The notes under the pieces: generated by a model
The model's input: only the letters and a program-made list of their open reading frames with translations
Told to the model about the DNA's origin: nothing
Databases searched by the model: none
From: CAG-791 sp000431495
Lineage (GTDB): Bacteria > Bacillota > Clostridia > Lachnospirales > Lachnospiraceae
Direction: 5' to 3' (one strand)
DNA length: 64,000 nucleotides
NCBI GenBank assembly: GCA_052117605.1
Contig: JBQKIT010000004.1
Part shown: in pieces, positions 1 through 7,752 of the stretch
How the letters are laid out: each line of letters starts with the position of its first letter
Numbering within the stretch: the first letter of the stretch is position 1
Program-made: the position numbers and the translations under genes

Positions 1-936
1 GTCCATAAAGGTGTGCGGATAGGAATGGAATCCCCGACGTATCTTCGGGCGGCAGATGTGATGAGATCGATGGGATTTTCCATTGAACCGATTGCCGATG
101 ATGAGAGCGGCATGCGTGCGGATGCGCTGGAAGAATCCGACTGTCAGCTCGCTTATCTCATGCCGGCCAGACAGTTTCCGACCGGCGTGGTGATGCCATA
201 TCCGCGAAGGGCGGAGCTCCTTTCCTGGGCGGCAGAGAAAGCGGGACGCTATCTTATCGAGGATGATTACGATTCGGAGTTTAAGTACAGAGGACGTCCT
301 GTTCCGTCTCTGCAATCGATGGATGCGGGAGGAAAGGTGATTTATCTCGGAACCTTCTCCAAATCGATTGCACCGGCGATCCGTGTCAGCTATCTGATTC
401 TTCCGAAGGATCTGCTGCCGGCATTTCATGAAAAGGTCGGCTTTCTTTCCTGCACCGTTCCGCGGCTGGATCAGGCGATACTGAATGAATTTATTCAGAA
501 GGGATATTTTGAACGGTATCTCAACCGGATGAGAAATCATTACCGGAGCAAGCACGACCGGATGCTGGAGCTCCTGAAACCGCTGGAAGGGAAATTTGAT
601 ATCCGCGGGCAGGGAGCAGGACTTCATCTGGTGCTTCATCTGAAGAATCCGGATGCCTGCCTGGATGCCGCGGGAGGACAGGAAAAGATCGGACAAGACG
701 AGATCGAGCAAAAGGAGATCGGGGACCAGAAACTGTCGGGGGCGGAAATCGAGAAGAAACTGGCGAATGCAGCAAGAGCTCAGGGAGTGATTGTCTATCC
801 GCTGTCCGAGCAGAATCTTCCGGAAAATCCATCCTCCCGGCGTCAGGCCTCTCCTGCTATCCTCCTTGGCTATGCGGCCCTGACGGAGGAAGAAATCCGG
901 GAGGGCACGCAGAAGCTCATTCAGGCCTGGAGCTGA
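1..936 (+). CDS. MocR/GntR-family regulator with aminotransferase domain (3' part)
   Basis: The reading frame is open from the first base, so the gene starts upstream of the window and its N-terminal winged-helix DNA-binding domain is not visible. The 311 codons present are the class I aminotransferase-like half of a MocR regulator. IEDDYDSEF is the PLP-contacting Asp/Tyr segment and GTFSKSIAPAIR carries the Schiff-base lysine. Such proteins sense PLP or amino compounds and act as activators or repressors. Near the C-terminus (bases 660-760) there is a hydrophilic Glu/Lys/Gln/Ile-rich insert with the repeated motif EKIG, DEIEQ, KEIGDQ that is not typical of the fold. The end overlaps the convergent MATE gene by 16 bp. 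Family assignment is firm; the ligand is unknown. Confidence 0.88.
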   Translation, partial: VHKGVRIGMESPTYLRAADVMRSMGFSIEPIADDESGMRADALEESDCQLAYLMPARQFPTGVVMPYPRRAELLSWAAEKAGRYLIEDDYDSEFKYRGRPVPSLQSMDAGGKVIYLGTFSKSIAPAIRVSYLILPKDLLPAFHEKVGFLSCTVPRLDQAILNEFIQKGYFERYLNRMRNHYRSKHDRMLELLKPLEGKFDIRGQGAGLHLVLHLKNPDACLDAAGGQEKIGQDEIEQKEIGDQKLSGAEIEKKLANAARAQGVIVYPLSEQNLPENPSSRRQASPAILLGYAALTEEEIREGTQKLIQAWS

Positions 937-2279
937 CGCATCGTGTTTCTCTTTCGCATCATGTGATAATACACGGGAATCAGAAGAATGCAGGCTCCTG
1001 CCCAGGCAAGCGGACTTGCGATACAGACGGCAGTATAGCCGATGAAGGAAGGCAGAATCAGCGTTGCAACGAGCCGCATGATCAGCTCAATCATGCAGGC
1101 GGAAAACGGGGCCCAGCTGTTCTGCATGCTCTGAATGGCGGTCCGGTAAACAGCGAGCAGCCCGAGAATGAAGTAGAAGGGCGCAACGCCCCACAGATAT
1201 CCGTCGGAATAGGCATAGATTTCTGCGGACGGGGAATCCAGAAACAGCCGGACAATCGGATGGCGAAGAAGGAGAAGACCGACGCACATCACAAGATTCA
1301 TCACCTCGAGCTGAATCAGGCAGGCCCGTACGCCCTTTTGGATTCGCTGCGGCAGCCCGGCACCGTAGTTCTGCGCTACATAATTTGAGATGGCGGTCAT
1401 CATGGCATTGTTGACAAGAACCGAGAGCTGATCTGCCTTGGTGGCCGCGGTGTATCCGGCAACGGCAGCAGTTCCCATGGAATTGACGACTGCCTGCATG
1501 GCAAGCTGTCCGATGCACATGACGGACATTTGAAAGCCCATGGGAAAGCCCACCTGCAGATGCTTGATGGCGGGATCCTTCAGATCACGAAAATCCCCCT
1601 TATGCAGATGCAGAATGGAAAATTTCTTCCATCCGACCACATTGCTGAGGACGGCAGAGAGAAGCTGCGCCAGAATGGTAGCAAGTGCCGCGCCGGCTAC
1701 GCCCAGCTGCAGGGGAAGAATGAAAACCACATCCAGAACAATATTCAGAAGAGAAGAGAAAACAAGAAAATACAGCGGTGTTTTGCTGTCTCCCAGAGCG
1801 CGGAGCATGTTGGAAATCATGTTGTAGTAGATGGTTGCTCCGGTGCCGGCAAGGACGATAAACATGTAGGTATAGGCATCGTCATAGATGTCCGCCGGAA
1901 TCTGCATCCAGCAAAGAATCGGATGTGCGAGCAGGCAGCAGACCGCAGTCAGAAGGATGGTAAAGAGCACGCACAGGGCGGCAGACACGGCGATGCTTTT
2001 TGTCATGCCCTTCTGATCGCGGGCACCGAAACGCTGACCGAGGCAGATTCCGAAGCCGCCGGTGAATCCGTTGATGAAGCAGAAGATGAAGTATATGATG
2101 ATGCTGGTGGAACCGACGGCGGCGAGAGCTCCGGCGCCCATTGTTTTTCCGACAATGACGGAGTCTGCCAGCGTGTAAAACAGCTGGAACAGGTTTCCGA
2201 GAATGACAGGAATGGCAAATTTCAGAAGGACGGAAAAAGGCTTTCCCTGTGTGAGATCCATATTGTTCTGTGTGGCCAT
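921..2279 (-). CDS. MATE-family efflux transporter
   Basis: The product is 452 residues with about twelve hydrophobic segments arranged as two similar halves. The opening TQGKPFSVLLKFAIPVIL and the following QLFYTLADSVIVGKTMG are characteristic of MATE Na+/H+-drug antiporters in the cytoplasmic membrane, which export cationic drugs and metabolites. The length is normal. The start is supported by AAAGGAG eight bases upstream. It is divergent from the AraC-type regulator at 2363, with only about 80 bp between the two starts, so that regulator is a plausible controller. Substrate cannot be read from sequence. Confidence 0.93.
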   Translation of the reverse strand: MATQNNMDLTQGKPFSVLLKFAIPVILGNLFQLFYTLADSVIVGKTMGAGALAAVGSTSIIIYFIFCFINGFTGGFGICLGQRFGARDQKGMTKSIAVSAALCVLFTILLTAVCCLLAHPILCWMQIPADIYDDAYTYMFIVLAGTGATIYYNMISNMLRALGDSKTPLYFLVFSSLLNIVLDVVFILPLQLGVAGAALATILAQLLSAVLSNVVGWKKFSILHLHKGDFRDLKDPAIKHLQVGFPMGFQMSVMCIGQLAMQAVVNSMGTAAVAGYTAATKADQLSVLVNNAMMTAISNYVAQNYGAGLPQRIQKGVRACLIQLEVMNLVMCVGLLLLRHPIVRLFLDSPSAEIYAYSDGYLWGVAPFYFILGLLAVYRTAIQSMQNSWAPFSACMIELIMRLVATLILPSFIGYTAVCIASPLAWAGACILLIPVYYHMMRKRNTMRQLQA

Positions 2280-2362
2280 CGTGCGGCGCTCCTTTCATGC
2301 TTTACATGGCTACCGGCAAGCTGCAGAGGAGGGCGTTGGGGCTCGTTGCAGAAGAGGCAGTC

Positions 2363-3304
2363 ATGGGAACAAAGAAAATATATGTGGACGATCATAACCG
2401 CGAGCTTTCTGCGCATGGCACGGAGACCTTTCCGGTCACGGTCAATCACGACGATCTGTGGATGTTCGAGGGAAGAAATGTCCCTATCCACTGGCATAAT
2501 GAAATTGAATTCTGCCTCCCGCGAAAGGGAACTGCGGTCTGTCAGATTTATCAGGAAAGCTATACGATTCCTGCGGGATCGGCGCTTCTGATCGGAAGCA
2601 ATGTCCCGCATAGCTGTCATTCTCTGACGGGAGAGAGTGTTCTGTACAGCAGCATCATCGCCGCACCGGAATTCATCAGCGGAGAAATCGGCGGCGATGT
2701 GGAGCGCAAGTGCATGCGCCCGTTTCTGGAGGGCAGTGCCGGTCCCTGCATCCGGATCGATGGGGGTGAAGCGGACGGAACCGAATCGAACGGGATCGGA
2801 GCGGAGTCCAGGCGGCTTCTTCAAATGCTGGATGAGATTGACCGGCTCTACACGGAAAAGCCTCTCTGCCACGAGCTTCGGATCAAGGGACTTCTCTGTG
2901 AAATTCTCGCCGCTCTTCTGCCGGAAGCATACAGGAATCCGGCAAATAAGAGACTGCAGTCTGTGTCCGCAAGCTCTGCGGAGCTTGAACGCCTGCAGCT
3001 TACGCTGGATTATCTTCATCAGCATTATGATTCCGTTGTTTCTCTTCAGGAGCTTGCAGACCTGACGCATCTTTCAAGAGAGGCCTGCTGCCGGCGCTTT
3101 CGCAGGATGACCGGGAAATCCATCACGGAGTATCTGCAGGAATACAGGGTCACGCAGAGCCTTCCCCTGATTCGCAGCGGTCGCTACTCTATCAGCCAGG
3201 TCGCGGAGCTGTGCGGCTTCAGCAATGCAAGCCGCTTCGCAGCTGCTTTTCGCAAACGGATGGGGATCAACCCAGGTCATTATCATAAAGAAGGATGTGG
3301 CTGA
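2363..3304 (+). CDS. AraC-family regulator with N-terminal cupin
   Basis: The product is 313 residues. The N-terminal half is a cupin-like sensor (residues about 20-100, with the HWHNEIEFCLP segment typical of sugar-sensing AraC proteins). The C-terminal 100 residues hold two helix-turn-helix units (LQELADLTHLSREACCRRFR and ISQVAELCGFSNASRFAAAF). I chose the ATG at 2363 because GAAGAGG lies five bases upstream; an in-frame ATG at 2270 would overlap the divergent MATE gene and lacks a ribosome site. It probably controls the adjacent exporter or a sugar-utilisation locus elsewhere; the inducer is unknown. Confidence 0.9.
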   Translation: MGTKKIYVDDHNRELSAHGTETFPVTVNHDDLWMFEGRNVPIHWHNEIEFCLPRKGTAVCQIYQESYTIPAGSALLIGSNVPHSCHSLTGESVLYSSIIAAPEFISGEIGGDVERKCMRPFLEGSAGPCIRIDGGEADGTESNGIGAESRRLLQMLDEIDRLYTEKPLCHELRIKGLLCEILAALLPEAYRNPANKRLQSVSASSAELERLQLTLDYLHQHYDSVVSLQELADLTHLSREACCRRFRRMTGKSITEYLQEYRVTQSLPLIRSGRYSISQVAELCGFSNASRFAAAFRKRMGINPGHYHKEGCG

Positions 3305-3409
3305 TTGCGATTCGGCTGTTGCCGGATTTGATACAGATATTGATGTTCCAAACTGGAAAGAAAATGGTGTTCTTGAGCGGGAAAGAGATTGATGTTCCTG
3401 GCGGAAAAT

Positions 3410-3454
3410 AAAAAGGTGAGGCAGGCGTGATGCAATGGATATCACGCCTGCCTC
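3410..3454 (-). terminator. Rho-independent terminator of the secreted-protein gene
   Basis: A perfect 14-bp stem (GAGGCAGGCGTGAT at 3418-3431 pairing with 3441-3454, 9-base loop) is followed on the minus strand by CCTTTTTA. It lies 70 bp past the stop of the gene at 3526-4134. On the plus strand no T-run follows, so it serves the minus strand. The rest of 3305-3525 shows only a loose repeat of TTGATGTTCC. Confidence 0.85.
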
Positions 3455-3525
3455 GCAGGGATTATGTTATAAAATGCCAAGTACAGAATCAGTGGGGAAT
3501 CATGAGCAGCTGACTGGAAACGATA

Positions 3526-4134
3526 TTATCGTCCGGCCTGTGCCATAATTGCCGGTAAATTGGCCTGAACCTGAGCCAGAGCCTGGTCAGAACTCATTCC
3601 CTGCGCCACCAACGCTGCGTACATCTGTTGAACCAGCTGCTCGGCAGAAGCTGTACTGCCGGTACCAGACTGATTCAGAAGAGCAAGATCCTCCTGAACG
3701 ATCCTCAGATATTCAGAAGGCTGAGCGGTAAGCTTAGTCAGGACCGTCTGTACCCTGTTCATTGCCGCCTCTGATGTCAGACCATTTTGAACATACAGTG
3801 CATATGCATTCTGTACCGCCTGCTCCGCTGTTATTCCTGCGGGAACAGCAACCGTGTTCGCAGAAGCTGCAGGGGTCCCTGCGGATGTGGAAGTGCTTGC
3901 AGATACCGAAGTACCGCCGAGGCACTTTGAACAAGGTGTGTACCCGCTCGCCTTTGCATTGGCAAGAGTGATTGCATGCTTGCTTTTTCTCAGAGAACTG
4001 CAGTTTGCAGCATGATATTTTTTACCGGTGTCTGTAATATACACAACGTCATTTCCTGCCGCCATCACATGAACCGGGGCAATCATAGAAATACAAAGAA
4101 GAGCGCTTACGAGTGCGATACATAATCTTTTCAT
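3526..4134 (-). CDS. Secreted protein with Cys/His motif and duplicated C-terminal repeat
   Basis: The product is 202 residues with a clear signal peptide (Lys/Arg then a hydrophobic core, cleavage near AAG at 25-27). Residues 31-71 form the module VYITDTGKKYH...C...C..C (His41, Cys45, Cys68, Cys71), found at the ends of many exported nucleases and cell-surface proteins of Firmicutes and probably metal binding. A Ser/Thr/Ala linker follows. Then two imperfect 36-residue repeats (103-138 and 164-199) share AEQ-VQ--YA--V--G--S--A---VQ--L----AQ. The start at 4134 is set by GGAGG; an in-frame ATG at 4176 would extend the protein but breaks the signal peptide. Function unknown. Confidence 0.75.
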   Translation of the reverse strand: MKRLCIALVSALLCISMIAPVHVMAAGNDVVYITDTGKKYHAANCSSLRKSKHAITLANAKASGYTPCSKCLGGTSVSASTSTSAGTPAASANTVAVPAGITAEQAVQNAYALYVQNGLTSEAAMNRVQTVLTKLTAQPSEYLRIVQEDLALLNQSGTGSTASAEQLVQQMYAALVAQGMSSDQALAQVQANLPAIMAQAGR

Positions 4135-4359
4135 TTTGCTTTCCTCCATGGTAAAAGCTGAAAACTGAATAATCAAAAATGATGGAAAAACTGCAGAAAT
4201 TCATGGAACTATGATAGCACATTATCGAAAGAGCAGAGATAAATTTTCCAGAGCTGTTGCGCGTGAGGCTACGGAGCTGCTGGGGGGAGATTCTGAAGCT
4301 GTTGTGGAGAAACTCGGAAGCTGATTCGAGATGGATCTTAATATGGCAGAACACCTTTG

Positions 4360-4507
4360 CGGGGATGAATTTTCAGCGAAAGAATCATCCTTGAACGGCA
4401 GAAATTCTTTGCAGGGATTATTTTCCGGCGAAGGAATCATCCCTGAGCGGCAGATTTGCTGTCCAGGGATGCATTCATTTCTGTTCAGGGATGTATTCGA
4501 GATAGAA
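4360..4507 (+). repeat. 52-bp repeat array, locus A
   Basis: Units begin at 4360, 4412 and 4464, exactly 52 bp apart, with a truncated copy of the leading CAGGGATG at 4486. Unit 1 has GGGGATG at its start and ATCCTTG at unit position 28, which pair as a hairpin (CGGGGATGAATTTT against AAAGAATCATCCTTG with a six-base loop). The gap 4135-4549 contains nothing else except the leader of the secreted-protein gene. No reading frame here has a ribosome site. Confidence 0.85.
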
Positions 4508-4549
4508 AACAGCATCCTCAAAAGCATAAGATCAGCGCGGGGAGGAAAT

Positions 4550-5152
4550 TCAGCCTTTGGTCAGGGCTTTCAGCATCTCCAGATACTGTTCTACATGCGC
4601 AGTGTACATGGAAATGGGGGTTGTGGGGTCGTATAACAGCTCCCGCATCAGGCCAATTTTGATGTAATGAATTGTGCCGCAGACGAGCTCAAGATCGCGA
4701 ATGCGCGGGTAACCGCCGATGAGAGCCTTGGCCTGCATGGAATCGTAGATGTCCGGAACCGTGGCATCGAGCTCTTCAAGAACGGACAGACCTTCGCTGT
4801 CATCTTCCATTTTCACAGATTCGAAGAACAGGAAAACAGCAGGATACTGCTCCATCAGGCGGCTTTCTGTTTCCAGAATTTGGCTCTGCAGCTCCCAGAA
4901 GTCGATGCCGGGCTCGCGGATTGCGCTGCGAAGCTCGAGAATGACATAGCGGGAGACATAGCTGTACAGGAAGCCGTAATAGCCGGCCTTGCTGCCGAAG
5001 TAGTGGAACAGAAGTCCCTTGCTGATCTTTGCTTCCTTCACAATTTCATCCGTGCTGGCATGGTGATACCCGTTCAGCGCGAAAATGCGAAGGCCTGCAT
5101 TGATCATGCGGTCCTGTTTTTCCTTTTTCAGATCGTAGAATTTCTCGTTCAT
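4550..5152 (-). CDS. TetR-family transcriptional regulator
   Basis: The product is 200 residues. The N-terminal helix-turn-helix (about 10-55, with ASTDEIVKEAKISKGLLFHYF) is textbook TetR; the ligand-binding half is not diagnostic. I start it at the ATG at 5152 since the upstream in-frame codons run through the operator region and lack a ribosome site; GAGGAAG lies somewhat far (about 14 bases) upstream of 5152. The gene stands alone and is divergent from the 5385 gene, so it likely represses itself and possibly other loci. Ligand and regulon unknown. Confidence 0.9.
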   Translation of the reverse strand: MNEKFYDLKKEKQDRMINAGLRIFALNGYHHASTDEIVKEAKISKGLLFHYFGSKAGYYGFLYSYVSRYVILELRSAIREPGIDFWELQSQILETESRLMEQYPAVFLFFESVKMEDDSEGLSVLEELDATVPDIYDSMQAKALIGGYPRIRDLELVCGTIHYIKIGLMRELLYDPTTPISMYTAHVEQYLEMLKALTKG

Positions 5153-5210
5153 GCTGCTTCGGATGCTTCCTCTGTGAAAAGTCCGGGAAGAGTTCCCGGT
5201 ATCCATTGAA

Positions 5211-5242
5211 ATTGACTGAATCAGTCTATCAATTAGACTAAC
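5211..5242. promoter_or_regulatory. Candidate TetR operator
   Basis: The palindrome GACTGAATCAGTC (5214-5226) is followed by TATCAATTAGACTAA, in which the half-site TAGACT recurs. It lies about 60 bp before the tetR start at 5152, where autorepressor sites usually sit. This is inference from position and symmetry. Confidence 0.5.
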
Positions 5243-5337
5243 ACAAAATAAATTTATGCACAATAATTACTTCCTTTTTATACAAAGGTGGTATACACTG
5301 GTACAAATGTCAGCAAAGCAGAACCGTTGCGATGGAG

Positions 5338-5367
5338 GATAAGCCACAGGTGGCTTATCGTGTTTTT
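5338..5367 (+). terminator. Terminator-like hairpin in the leader of the 5385 gene
   Basis: GATAAGCCAC and GTGGCTTATC (5338-5359) form a tight stem followed by G and TGTTTTT. It ends about 18 bp before the start codon at 5385 and just before its GGAGG. It could attenuate that gene or end a short upstream transcript. No gene precedes it on the plus strand. Confidence 0.6.
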
Positions 5368-5384
5368 ATGCGTGGAGGTTTGAA

Positions 5385-5990
5385 ATGGGGAAAATCAGTA
5401 AGCTTATTTTCGGAACAGCTCTGGTTGGGGCAGCTGCGTATGGGTTATACAGTTATCTGACGAAGGTGGAAGAGGATAAGGATTATATGGACTCCGATCT
5501 GGAGGACATTGAGAAGCTCGAGGGCGCTCCTTCCGATGAGGAGGCAGAGGACGAAGAGGATTTTGAAGAGGATGATTTTGACGTGACCGCGGAGACAATC
5601 AAGCAGGCGGCCAATCGTGCTTACACAACGATTCAGCATGGATCGCAGCAGGCAGTGGACCGGATGAAGGAAGCGGTCGGCCCTAAGGGAGAGGAAGTTT
5701 TGAACACCGTGGAGGCTGCTGCAACCGAGGTTGGTAAGACCGTAAAGGATTCGGCTACGAAGATTCGTGAGATCCTCCGTGAGAAGAACGAGGAGGGAGC
5801 ACTTTACGACGAGGCAGCAGATGCGGCCCCGGCAGAAGGGAAGGAAGCGGCACCTGTTTCGGAGGAGGCCGTAAAGCCGGCGGAAGAAAAGGAAGAGACA
5901 CCTGCTCCGGCAGAAACCGTAAAGCCGGCAGAAGCGTCTGCAGAGAGTGAAGCACCGAAGGTCGAGCAGTTTTTCGACGATGAGGCGTAA
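5385..5990 (+). CDS. Acidic membrane-anchored protein, YtxH-like
   Basis: The product is 201 residues. A single hydrophobic segment (about 7-25, FGTALVGAAAYGLYSYL) is followed by a strongly acidic stretch (33-68). A helical Ala/Lys/Glu segment (about 68-125, resembling YtxH or apolipoprotein-like repeats) comes next, and then a Pro/Ala/Glu tail in which VKPAEE-KEETPAPAE recurs. The start is supported by GGAGG at 5373. YtxH-like proteins are stress-associated in Bacillus, but I cannot assign a role here. The unusual leader hairpin suggests expression control. Confidence 0.6.
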   Translation: MGKISKLIFGTALVGAAAYGLYSYLTKVEEDKDYMDSDLEDIEKLEGAPSDEEAEDEEDFEEDDFDVTAETIKQAANRAYTTIQHGSQQAVDRMKEAVGPKGEEVLNTVEAAATEVGKTVKDSATKIREILREKNEEGALYDEAADAAPAEGKEAAPVSEEAVKPAEEKEETPAPAETVKPAEASAESEAPKVEQFFDDEA

Positions 5991-6019
5991 TTTTCAGTTT
6001 TATATGAGGGCATTCCAAA

Positions 6020-6052
6020 GGCCAGGGAAGAATGGTTCTTCCCCGGCCCTTG
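6020..6052 (+). terminator. Weak terminator hairpin after the YtxH-like gene
   Basis: GGCC-GGGAAGAA pairs with TTCTTCCC-GGCC across a TGG loop (6020-6048). The following CTTGTT is a poor T-tract, so some read-through into the permease gene is likely. Confidence 0.5.
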
Positions 6053-6093
6053 TTATGAAATCCTGTTACTGAGTAACGGGTAGAGGGAGAAAT

Positions 6094-7497
6094 ATGAGTG
6101 ATACAAAGAAGAAAATTGTAGTCGGAGATCAGCCGATTTACGACGCATCCTCGCTGGGAGCACCAAAGATTGCAATCCTTGGCTTTCAGCATGTGTTCGC
6201 AATGTTCGGCGCAACCGTTCTGGTACCGCTTCTGACGGGCCTGGACGTTTCCAGCACACTGCTGTTTGCTGGTCTTGGAACACTTCTGTTCCATTTCCTT
6301 ACGAAACGTAAGGTTCCTGCTTTCCTGGGATCATCCTTTGCGTTTCTTGGCGGATATGCAGCCATCGCTCCTTTGAATGCGGACGGAAGCGCAAGCCCGC
6401 TCCTGCCGTATGCATGCTTCGGCGTTGCCTGCGCAGGTCTGGTCTATCTGGTTCTGGCAGGTCTGTTCCGGGTATTCGGGGCGAACAAGGTTATGAAGTT
6501 CTTCCCTCCGGTTGTCACCGGACCGATCATCATTGCCATCGGACTGAATCTTTCCAAGTCGGCGATCACAAACTGTGAAACCAACTGGCTGATTGCACTG
6601 GTTGCCATCGTTGTGGTTATTGTCTGCAACATCTGGGGCAAGGGAATGGTCAAGATCATCCCGATCCTTCTTGGTGTTATCGCATCCTATTTTGTTGCGG
6701 CAGTTACCGGAAACATCGACTTTACACCGGTTCGCGAGGCAGCATGGATCGGCTTCCCGATTCACTATGAGAATACGGTATTCTCAATCTTCACCAGCGG
6801 AAAGCTGGACGGCGGTCTGCTGTTTGCTTCCGTTGTTACAATTGTTCCGATCGCGTTTGCTACGATGATGGAGCACATTGGTGATATTTCCGCCATCTCC
6901 TCCACCGTCGGAAAGAACTATATCAAGGATCCCGGACTTCACAGAACTCTGTGCGGCGATGGTCTTGCAACCACACTGGCTTCTCTGTTCGGAGCTCCGG
7001 CAAACACAACCTATGGTGAGAACACCGGTGTTCTGACACTGACCAAGGTTTTCGATCCGGCAATCATTCGTCTGGCAGCAGTTATTGCGGCAGTGCTTTC
7101 CTTCTGCCCGAAATTCGCAGCAATCATTGAGGTAATGCCCTCCGCAACAATCGGCGGCATTTCCCTGGTCCTTTACGGAATGATTTCCGCAGTCGGAGTC
7201 CGGAACCTGGTTGAGACCCATGTTGATTTCTCCAAGAGCCGCAACGTTCTGATCGCAGCCCTGATCCTGGTGCTGTCCATCGGTATCAACTACTCCGCTG
7301 CAGGTGCCATCACCTTTGGCGCAGTCAGCTTCTCCGGTCTTGCAACCGGATCTCTCGTTGGTATCCTGCTGAATGCGATCCTGCCCGGTAAGGATTACAA
7401 CTTCGAAGAGGAAGGCCCCAACACAACCGGTGTGGACCTTCAGATTCATCAGGGCGAGAACTTCGCTGACGAAGCAGAGAAGAACCGCAAGGCATAA
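6094..7497 (+). CDS. uraA: Uracil/xanthine permease, NCS2 family
   Basis: The product is 467 residues, polytopic, close to UraA/PyrP. It imports uracil by proton symport at the cytoplasmic membrane. Diagnostic segments are FQHVFAMFGATVLVPLLTG near the N-terminus, and the two substrate-binding glutamates in MMEHIGDISA and NTTYGENTGVL. The 14-span inverted-repeat architecture is implied by the hydrophobicity pattern. AGAGGGAGA precedes the ATG. Other NCS2 members carry xanthine or guanine, so uracil is the likely but not certain substrate. The 3' end runs directly into a 19-bp tandem repeat that reiterates its last codons and stop. Confidence 0.9.
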   Translation: MSDTKKKIVVGDQPIYDASSLGAPKIAILGFQHVFAMFGATVLVPLLTGLDVSSTLLFAGLGTLLFHFLTKRKVPAFLGSSFAFLGGYAAIAPLNADGSASPLLPYACFGVACAGLVYLVLAGLFRVFGANKVMKFFPPVVTGPIIIAIGLNLSKSAITNCETNWLIALVAIVVVIVCNIWGKGMVKIIPILLGVIASYFVAAVTGNIDFTPVREAAWIGFPIHYENTVFSIFTSGKLDGGLLFASVVTIVPIAFATMMEHIGDISAISSTVGKNYIKDPGLHRTLCGDGLATTLASLFGAPANTTYGENTGVLTLTKVFDPAIIRLAAVIAAVLSFCPKFAAIIEVMPSATIGGISLVLYGMISAVGVRNLVETHVDFSKSRNVLIAALILVLSIGINYSAAGAITFGAVSFSGLATGSLVGILLNAILPGKDYNFEEEGPNTTGVDLQIHQGENFADEAEKNRKA

Positions 7498-7557
7498 GAA
7501 AATCTGCAAGGTATAAGAAGAACCGCAAGGTATAAGAAAAACCGCAAGGCATAAAAA
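7482..7557 (+). repeat. Four tandem 19-bp repeats covering the uraA stop
   Basis: Four contiguous 19-bp copies (7482, 7501, 7520, 7539) share GCAAGG-ATAAGAA. The first copy is coding and contains the uraA stop codon; the other three are untranslated. Copies differ at 1-4 positions. Confidence 0.9.
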
Positions 7558-7610
7558 AGCCGTCCGGGCACGAAAGCTGCACCGGTTTGCGGGGAAGAAA
7601 CGAAAAACAG

Positions 7611-7656
7611 AGCGTTTCCTGGTTTGCACAGTGTGCAGATCAGGGGACGCTTTTTT
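7611..7656 (+). terminator. Rho-independent terminator after uraA
   Basis: AGCGT at 7611 pairs with ACGCT at 7647, with inner CCT/AGG and TTTGCACA/TGTGCAGA pairing, and TTTTTT follows. It separates uraA from addB. Confidence 0.75.
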
Positions 7657-7752
7657 GATCGGACAATTCGTGCAGGACGGTGGGATCTGCGATAAGATAA
7701 AGAGATATGAACAGGGCCGCAGAGCAGAGGACTGCGGCCGGGAGAGGATGCC

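Noticed and set aside
2270..2362. Longer AraC protein starting at 2270
   Set aside because: It would overlap the divergent MATE gene and has no ribosome site, whereas 2363 has one.
3341..3400. Further member of the 52-bp repeat family (repeat of TTGATGTTCC)
   Set aside because: The spacing is 49 bp and neither the GGGATG nor the ATCC block is present.
4360..4507. CRISPR array
   Set aside because: The units are contiguous degenerate repeats without unique spacers, and no cas gene is in the window.
5990..6093. Purine or pyrimidine riboswitch before uraA
   Set aside because: The intergenic region is only about 100 bp and is mostly a weak terminator; no conserved riboswitch core was seen.
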